NCBI GenBank assembly: GCA_017502425.1
Contig: JAFVVB010000094.1
Location: forward strand, 1-11,584
Direction: 5' to 3'
DNA length: 11,584 nucleotides
DNA from: Ruminococcus sp.
Lineage (GTDB): Bacteria; Bacillota; Clostridia; Oscillospirales; Acutalibacteraceae
Shown piece after piece: positions 7,645 through 11,584 of the stretch (position 1 is its first letter; each line of letters begins with the position of its first letter). The notes under the pieces are model-generated. The model saw only the letters and a list, made by a program, of their open reading frames with translations. It was not told where the DNA came from and did not search any database. The position numbers and the translations under genes were made by a program.

Positions 7645-7675
7645 TTTAAGCCCTATCTTTACGGTAGGGCTTAGA
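7645..7675 (+). other. intercistronic hairpin without U-tract between the two CotH genes
   Basis: AAGCCCTA (7648-7655) pairs with TAGGGCTT (7665-7672) around a 9-nt loop, and three further pairs (one G-U) extend it to 7645-7675. It starts 12 nt after the stop of the first CotH gene and ends 2 nt before the Shine-Dalgarno of the second. A stretch of T residues follows neither arm on the plus strand, so it is a poor terminator. It is better read as an RNA processing or stability element, or a leaky attenuator, that lets the second gene be co-transcribed. Confidence 0.55.
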
Positions 7676-7677
7676 TT

Positions 7678-7684
7678 GAGAGGA
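7678..7684 (+). promoter_or_regulatory. Shine-Dalgarno that fixes the start of the 659-aa CotH gene
   Basis: GAGAGGA lies 9 nt before the ATG at 7694. An in-frame TTG at 7676 would lie in front of this site and at the end of the hairpin, and would add six residues before a typical MKK signal peptide, so ATG 7694 is preferred. Confidence 0.65.
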
Positions 7685-7693
7685 TTGATTAAT

Positions 7694-9673
7694 ATGAAAA
7701 AGATACTGAGCTTACTACTTGCTCTGATTATGGTGCTGTCACTTTGCACTGCCGCTGTGGTATCAAGTGCTGCTACTTCATCGGTAGCGCCTACCGTTGC
7801 TACTGCTCCTGGTTTATATGCACACGCATACAGCAAAGGCGAAGCAGACACAGAAGCTTGGGTTAAATGGTACGAAAAAGATGATACACTCTACTTCTTC
7901 ATGCCTGCTGCAACTGATGCAAAAAGCATTGAGATTTACAACGCTTATGAAGACGATGCTGTTTTCAATGGTGTTACTATAAAGTCAAAAACCAGCGAGA
8001 TAGTAAACTACGAAGAAGGCAAAGAATACACAGTCAAAGCAGACGGTAAGGATAATAACGTCATCATCATGCGTTCAAGCGCTGAGGGTGCTATGTTTGT
8101 TAACAACACCGCTGATTTTGACGGCATGAATCTGTGGGATTATCTGACAGATGATAAGTCAAACGACGCCAAAGCTACCGGTGCTATCTTAGATGATAAA
8201 GGTAACATCGACACCACCCCTATCAAAAAAATAAAAGGTAGAGGTAACACTTCATGGGATGCTGATAAGAAGGGCTTCAACGTAACATACGATGAGGCAG
8301 TTTGCTTTGGCACTATGCAAAAATGCAAAAAGTTCTCACTCATCTCTAACTTCCAGGACGCATCTCTTAACCGTAACAGACTTCTTTACGATTTAGCTGA
8401 CGAAGTAGGCGTGCCATACGCTTCTGACTCACGTTTCGTAGAATTCTACGTTAACGGCGAGTACTTAGGAAACTATCAGGTATGCGAAAAAGTTGATGTT
8501 GGTAAAAACACTCTTATGCCTGATATCGATGACGAAGACTACTTAAACTATGTAGACGGCACTCAGACAAACTTTGAGTTCGTATGTGAAATCGACGCTG
8601 GTCCTGACGAGGACGACTTCACAGTAAAAGCAGGTAACGGCAACAACCTCACTATGAAAGCTCCTGAACTCGAAAAGGGCGATGTTAACTACTCAAAGGT
8701 TCAGAAATTCATCAAATCTAAATACGACCTCATGTATAAACGTCTCACAGAAAACCACGAGCTTGTTGATGCTTACATCGACATCGAATCTTTAGCTCAG
8801 GTTTACATCATCAACGAACTCGGTAAAAACTGGGATTCAGGTGCAGGTAGTTTCTTCTTCGTATATAAACCTGACGAAGACGGTAAGTATAAATTCTACG
8901 CTTCTCCAGTATGGGACTACGATAACTCTTTAGGTAATGCACAGGGTGTTGAGGGTGACCTTGACCGACTCGGTATTGATGACTACGAAGAGCCAACCGG
9001 CTGGTTCTCTAAATACAAGAACGGCTACCGTGGCCCTAACTTCTTAAAGGAAGCTGTTGCTAAATGTGACGCACTCAACGAAATGATTCCTAAAGTATGG
9101 TTTGAACAGTTCGTTCCTGCCATCGAAAACAGATTAAATGGTACAGGTTTAACTGACACAGAGCTTTATTCAAGCGACGTTTATTATAACTATTTAGATA
9201 AGAGTGCTGACATGAACTTCATCCGTTGGGATATCATTCAGGAGCCTCAGTGGATTGCTGACCACACTATGTTAAAGCAGTGCCACGCTACTTACGAATA
9301 CAACCGTTACGGTCAGATTGTTGGCGTAAACTACTCTCAGGATAGTAACTACACATTCTACGACGAGTATGTATTCGACGCTGAGTATCAGTACATGATT
9401 GACTGGACTAACTCACGTGTAGCATGGATGTCAAGTCAGTACATCAAAGACTACACTCCTGAAACTCCGGTTTCCGACCTTAGAGGCGACGCTGATTTAG
9501 ACGGCGTAGTTTCAGTAATGGATGCTACTGAAATTCAGCTTGATTTAGCTGACCTTATTGAAATGAGCGATCTCGCGTTAACACTTTCTGATGTTGACGA
9601 TGACTCTCAGGTTTCAGTAATGGACGCTACTGAAATCCAGCTTTTCATTGCTCAGAAAATCGAAGAGCTCTGA
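7694..9673 (+). CDS. secreted CotH-kinase-family protein with C-terminal dockerin (659 aa)
   Basis: A signal peptide (1 to about 26, cleavage near VSSAA) leads directly into the beta subdomain (37-135) and CotH core (about 175-586), followed after a short linker by a type I dockerin (598-655; Asp 599/601/603/610 and 633/635/637/644, helices DATEIQL). The kinase-family motifs match its upstream paralogue: KGRGNTSW (181-188), NWDSGAGS (379-386) and WDYDNSLG (407-414). It lacks the CBM-like, Ig-like and C-terminal beta-sandwich domains of the 1096-aa protein, so it is a minimal version of the same enzyme. Its dockerin differs in type from that of the paralogue and matches the 293-aa protein. It lies 61 nt after the first CotH gene with only a U-less hairpin between them, so co-transcription is likely; a strong terminator ends the unit. 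Kinase activity is inferred from the family only. Confidence 0.92.
   Translation: MKKILSLLLALIMVLSLCTAAVVSSAATSSVAPTVATAPGLYAHAYSKGEADTEAWVKWYEKDDTLYFFMPAATDAKSIEIYNAYEDDAVFNGVTIKSKTSEIVNYEEGKEYTVKADGKDNNVIIMRSSAEGAMFVNNTADFDGMNLWDYLTDDKSNDAKATGAILDDKGNIDTTPIKKIKGRGNTSWDADKKGFNVTYDEAVCFGTMQKCKKFSLISNFQDASLNRNRLLYDLADEVGVPYASDSRFVEFYVNGEYLGNYQVCEKVDVGKNTLMPDIDDEDYLNYVDGTQTNFEFVCEIDAGPDEDDFTVKAGNGNNLTMKAPELEKGDVNYSKVQKFIKSKYDLMYKRLTENHELVDAYIDIESLAQVYIINELGKNWDSGAGSFFFVYKPDEDGKYKFYASPVWDYDNSLGNAQGVEGDLDRLGIDDYEEPTGWFSKYKNGYRGPNFLKEAVAKCDALNEMIPKVWFEQFVPAIENRLNGTGLTDTELYSSDVYYNYLDKSADMNFIRWDIIQEPQWIADHTMLKQCHATYEYNRYGQIVGVNYSQDSNYTFYDEYVFDAEYQYMIDWTNSRVAWMSSQYIKDYTPETPVSDLRGDADLDGVVSVMDATEIQLDLADLIEMSDLALTLSDVDDDSQVSVMDATEIQLFIAQKIEEL
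7802..9451 (+). repeat. CotH core duplication, copy 2
   Basis: This encodes residues 37-586 of the 659-aa protein and pairs with 5101-6747. Parts are also very close at DNA level: 8789-8874 differs from 6088-6173 at about five of 86 positions. Confidence 0.85.
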
Positions 9674-9687
9674 TATTAACTAACTTA

Positions 9688-9722
9688 AAAACCGACCACG
9701 CCGTAATGGTTTGGTCGGTTTT
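9688..9722 (+). terminator. rho-independent terminator after the 659-aa CotH gene
   Basis: A perfect 11-bp stem (AAAACCGACCA at 9688-9698 with TGGTCGGTTTT at 9712-9722) with a 13-nt loop ends in a T-run and lies 14 nt past the stop codon. On the opposite strand it also ends in a T-run (TTTTAAG), but no minus-strand gene uses it. Confidence 0.92.
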
Positions 9723-9725
9723 ATA

Positions 9726-9754
9726 TTGACCTGAAAACGTAAAAGCGGTATTAT
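9726..9754 (+). promoter_or_regulatory. sigma-A type promoter of the amidohydrolase-lipoprotein operon
   Basis: TTGACC (9726-9731) and TATTAT (9749-9754) are separated by exactly 17 nt, close to consensus for the housekeeping sigma factor. Transcription would start near 9761, giving a leader of about 20 nt that contains the Shine-Dalgarno GGAGG (9773-9777), 5 nt before the ATG. The -35 box begins 4 nt after the preceding terminator. Confidence 0.75.
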
Positions 9755-9782
9755 ATTATGGAAAAAGGAGTCGGAGGATACT

Positions 9783-10592
9783 ATGATTATTGATACACAT
9801 GTTCATATCGGAACGATGCTCAATTTTGATATGAAAGAAGAGCACATCACATATATGATGAAAGAATACGGCATTGACCACTGTATCGTTTCTAACAGCG
9901 AGTGTGCGACTCACGATCATTTTCAGAATCCTATCCCTGAAAAATACGTTAAAAATCACATCGACACCAATGAACGTGTCATCGATTTTGCGAGAAAAAA
10001 CGAAGGTAAAATCAGCGTGGCGCTGTGGGTGAATCCATACGAAGACGTATCTACTATCGAACCTCTTATCATTAAAAACCGCGACATTGTAAAAGCGGTT
10101 AAATTCCATCCTTTCCACTCTAAACTTAAATTCAGTAGCGACGAAATCCAGAATTATATCAAACTTTCTGAAAAATACAACCTGACGGTAGTAACCCATA
10201 CGGGTGATGGTGAGTGCGATGATGTTAAGCTCGTATACGAGATGGCACTCAAATATCCTGATGTTAATTTCGTAATGGTGCACATGGGACTTGGTACTGA
10301 TAATAACGAAGCTATTAATCTCATCAGTAAACTCCCTAATCTTTACGGTGATACTACCTGGGTAAGCATTGAAAGCACCTTAAACTTCCTGAGAATCTGT
10401 GGGGACGATAAAATCGTCTTCGGCTCAGATGCACCTATCGACGGAAAAGACACTTATCTTGATAACGGAAAAGGGGACAGAAGTTTATATCAAGCCTACT
10501 TCAATGAGTTTAAAGATATGGTATCATCTGAAACCTACGATAAAATTATGTATAAAAACGCTATGAAACTATTCGATATAAAGGACGTATAA
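9783..10592 (+). CDS. metal-dependent amidohydrolase family protein (269 aa)
   Basis: The protein fits a TIM-barrel metal-dependent hydrolase of the amidohydrolase-2 type (COG2159/PF04909). The metal ligands can be traced in order: the H-x-H of DTHVH (H6, H8), the strand KAVKFHPF with H109 (K104 or K107 near the usual lysine position), H139 in VVTHTGD, H167 in VMVHMG, and the aspartate D216 in FGSDAP. Family members hydrolyse or decarboxylate small cyclic or amide substrates; the substrate here cannot be told. There is no signal peptide, so it is cytoplasmic. At 269 aa it is a compact but complete member. It has its own strong promoter, and its stop codon overlaps the start of the next gene by one base, so the two products are made together. 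Confidence 0.87.
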   Translation: MIIDTHVHIGTMLNFDMKEEHITYMMKEYGIDHCIVSNSECATHDHFQNPIPEKYVKNHIDTNERVIDFARKNEGKISVALWVNPYEDVSTIEPLIIKNRDIVKAVKFHPFHSKLKFSSDEIQNYIKLSEKYNLTVVTHTGDGECDDVKLVYEMALKYPDVNFVMVHMGLGTDNNEAINLISKLPNLYGDTTWVSIESTLNFLRICGDDKIVFGSDAPIDGKDTYLDNGKGDRSLYQAYFNEFKDMVSSETYDKIMYKNAMKLFDIKDV

Positions 10593-11584
10593 TGAAACGA
10601 TTAACCGCATTATTAATAGCTCTACTTATGTTTTTGCTCACTTCGTGTTCTTTCATCGAAGTTGATATTAATGACACAAACAGCGAAAATGAAAACTATA
10701 AATTAATTACTGAAATTAACCACTATGTAGTAGAACCTGATGATAAACTTCATATGAGCGATGAAGATGAAGTGCACTACAAAAATCTTATGGACGCTAC
10801 TTTAAGCCGTAATCAGGATATAAAACTCAGTAGCGATAAAACTAAAAATGAGTACTACGTAGATTTGCTAAAACAAAGTCCGTATTACTTCTTTTTAGAT
10901 TCATGTACCATTGACAACGATACTGTAAAGCTTGAGTATAAATACAGTAAAAAAGAGCAGGAAGATATGCTTTTTTTCATTGACTCCTCTTTTCTTGAAA
11001 TATGTAACTCAAACTCAAGCGAAAAAGACAACGCTCTCGATAAAATCCTCAATGTCCACTCAGCAGTCGCAAAGCTGATAAAATACGATACCGAGCGAAC
11101 CGATAATAAACAGTATGGTTCTCATTTATTAAAATACCCTGAAGATGAGATATATAAAGCACTAAAAGACGAGAAAAGTCTGTGTTTCGGTTTCTCTTAC
11201 ATTTTCCGCTACGCACTTTTACAGCTTGACATCGACTGTTTCTGCGTTTACGGCGAATGCACCTCGAGAAATCAGGCACATATGTGGAATATATTCAAAT
11301 TTGATGACGAGTTTTTCACGTGTGATCCTGCGTGGGACCGAGCAGAAGACGATTACGCTCATCTGTTAAACTTCGGAAAAACCGATAAAGAGCGAAAAGC
11401 CGATACTCTAGACAAAATCAAATTTTCATCTACTTTTTTCAATGAATATGAAATAATACGATGTAGCGATGAGAGGTTTGATATATTCAGAGGAATCGTG
11501 AGATACTCCTACGTAAAACCTCACACATATTATATGGAAGACTTTGAAGGTGAAGAGTATATTTTCAATACTGAAACTTTTAAG
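10592..11584 (+). CDS. lipoprotein with transglutaminase-like domain, 3' end outside the window
   Basis: The frame is open from the ATG at 10592 to the last base (331 codons, no stop), so the gene is cut by the window. A lipoprotein signal ends in the lipobox LTSC with the lipidated Cys19, so the protein is anchored to the outside of the membrane. An Asn/Glu/Asp-rich spacer and a variable region follow. At about 155-250 there is a transglutaminase-like core: C198 in SLCFGFSYIFRYAL, H230 in QAHMWNIF and D245 in FTCDPAWD. These are spaced like the Cys-His-Asp triad of the papain-like transglutaminase/protease superfamily (PF01841). Such domains cleave or cross-link peptide bonds; which applies here is unknown. 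TAATG couples it to the amidohydrolase gene, and its own AAAGGA lies 6 nt before the ATG. Confidence 0.83.
   Translation, partial: MKRLTALLIALLMFLLTSCSFIEVDINDTNSENENYKLITEINHYVVEPDDKLHMSDEDEVHYKNLMDATLSRNQDIKLSSDKTKNEYYVDLLKQSPYYFFLDSCTIDNDTVKLEYKYSKKEQEDMLFFIDSSFLEICNSNSSEKDNALDKILNVHSAVAKLIKYDTERTDNKQYGSHLLKYPEDEIYKALKDEKSLCFGFSYIFRYALLQLDIDCFCVYGECTSRNQAHMWNIFKFDDEFFTCDPAWDRAEDDYAHLLNFGKTDKERKADTLDKIKFSSTFFNEYEIIRCSDERFDIFRGIVRYSYVKPHTYYMEDFEGEEYIFNTETFK

Noticed and set aside
7676..7693. TTG start giving six extra residues to the 659-aa protein
   Set aside because: It would lie before the Shine-Dalgarno and at the end of a hairpin, and would put MRGLIN in front of a typical signal peptide.
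9756..10283. Long minus-strand frame (175 aa) opposite the amidohydrolase
   Set aside because: The plus strand carries the metal-ligand motifs, a promoter and a ribosome site; the opposite frame has a low-complexity, Phe/Val/Arg-rich composition typical of an antisense shadow.

Overview
The window reads as a piece of a low-GC, Gram-positive gut-type anaerobe of the Ruminococcus group (Oscillospiraceae/Clostridia). The reasons are type I dockerins with the 'DAT-x-x-Q' style of Ruminococcus, strong AGGAGG ribosome binding sites, AT-rich intergenic DNA, Gram-positive signal peptides and lipoboxes, and short U-tract terminators. The species cannot be fixed from the sequence alone. No rRNA, tRNA, CRISPR array, insertion sequence or phage gene is visible.

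Left part (1-2900, minus strand): a 60-aa two-helix membrane protein; a 55-aa two-helix membrane protein followed by a terminator; and, 49 nt upstream of the latter, a large membrane-anchored protein (about 725 aa). The large protein has three copies of a D-x-D/N-x-D repeat module and a Ser/Lys-rich linker. The large gene and the 55-aa gene may form one transcription unit.

Centre (3151-9673, plus strand): three secreted dockerin proteins in a row. The first is a 293-aa protein with an N-terminal dockerin and an unrecognised C-terminal domain. The second is a 1096-aa CotH-kinase-family protein with extra N- and C-terminal beta domains and a C-terminal dockerin. The third is a 659-aa CotH-family paralogue that is essentially the kinase core plus a dockerin. 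The two CotH cores (about 550 aa each) are clearly a tandem duplication. The dockerins fall into two sequence types: 'DATEIQL' in the 293-aa and 659-aa proteins, and 'DAT-C/F-V/I-QR' in the 1096-aa protein. They may therefore dock onto different cohesins of a cellulosome- or amylosome-like complex. CotH proteins are atypical protein kinases, so this looks like a locus that places protein-phosphorylating enzymes on an extracellular polysaccharide-degrading complex. Strong terminators follow the 293-aa gene and the 659-aa gene. The junction between the two CotH genes holds only a hairpin without a U-tract.

Right part (9726-11584, plus strand): a near-consensus promoter drives a metal-dependent amidohydrolase gene. 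Its stop codon overlaps the start of a lipoprotein gene with a transglutaminase-like Cys-His-Asp triad. The lipoprotein gene runs off the window end.

The most interesting hypothesis is that the divergent membrane protein, whose Ser/Lys-rich segment resembles the Ser/Lys-rich substrates of Bacillus CotH, is a substrate of the neighbouring CotH-like kinases.
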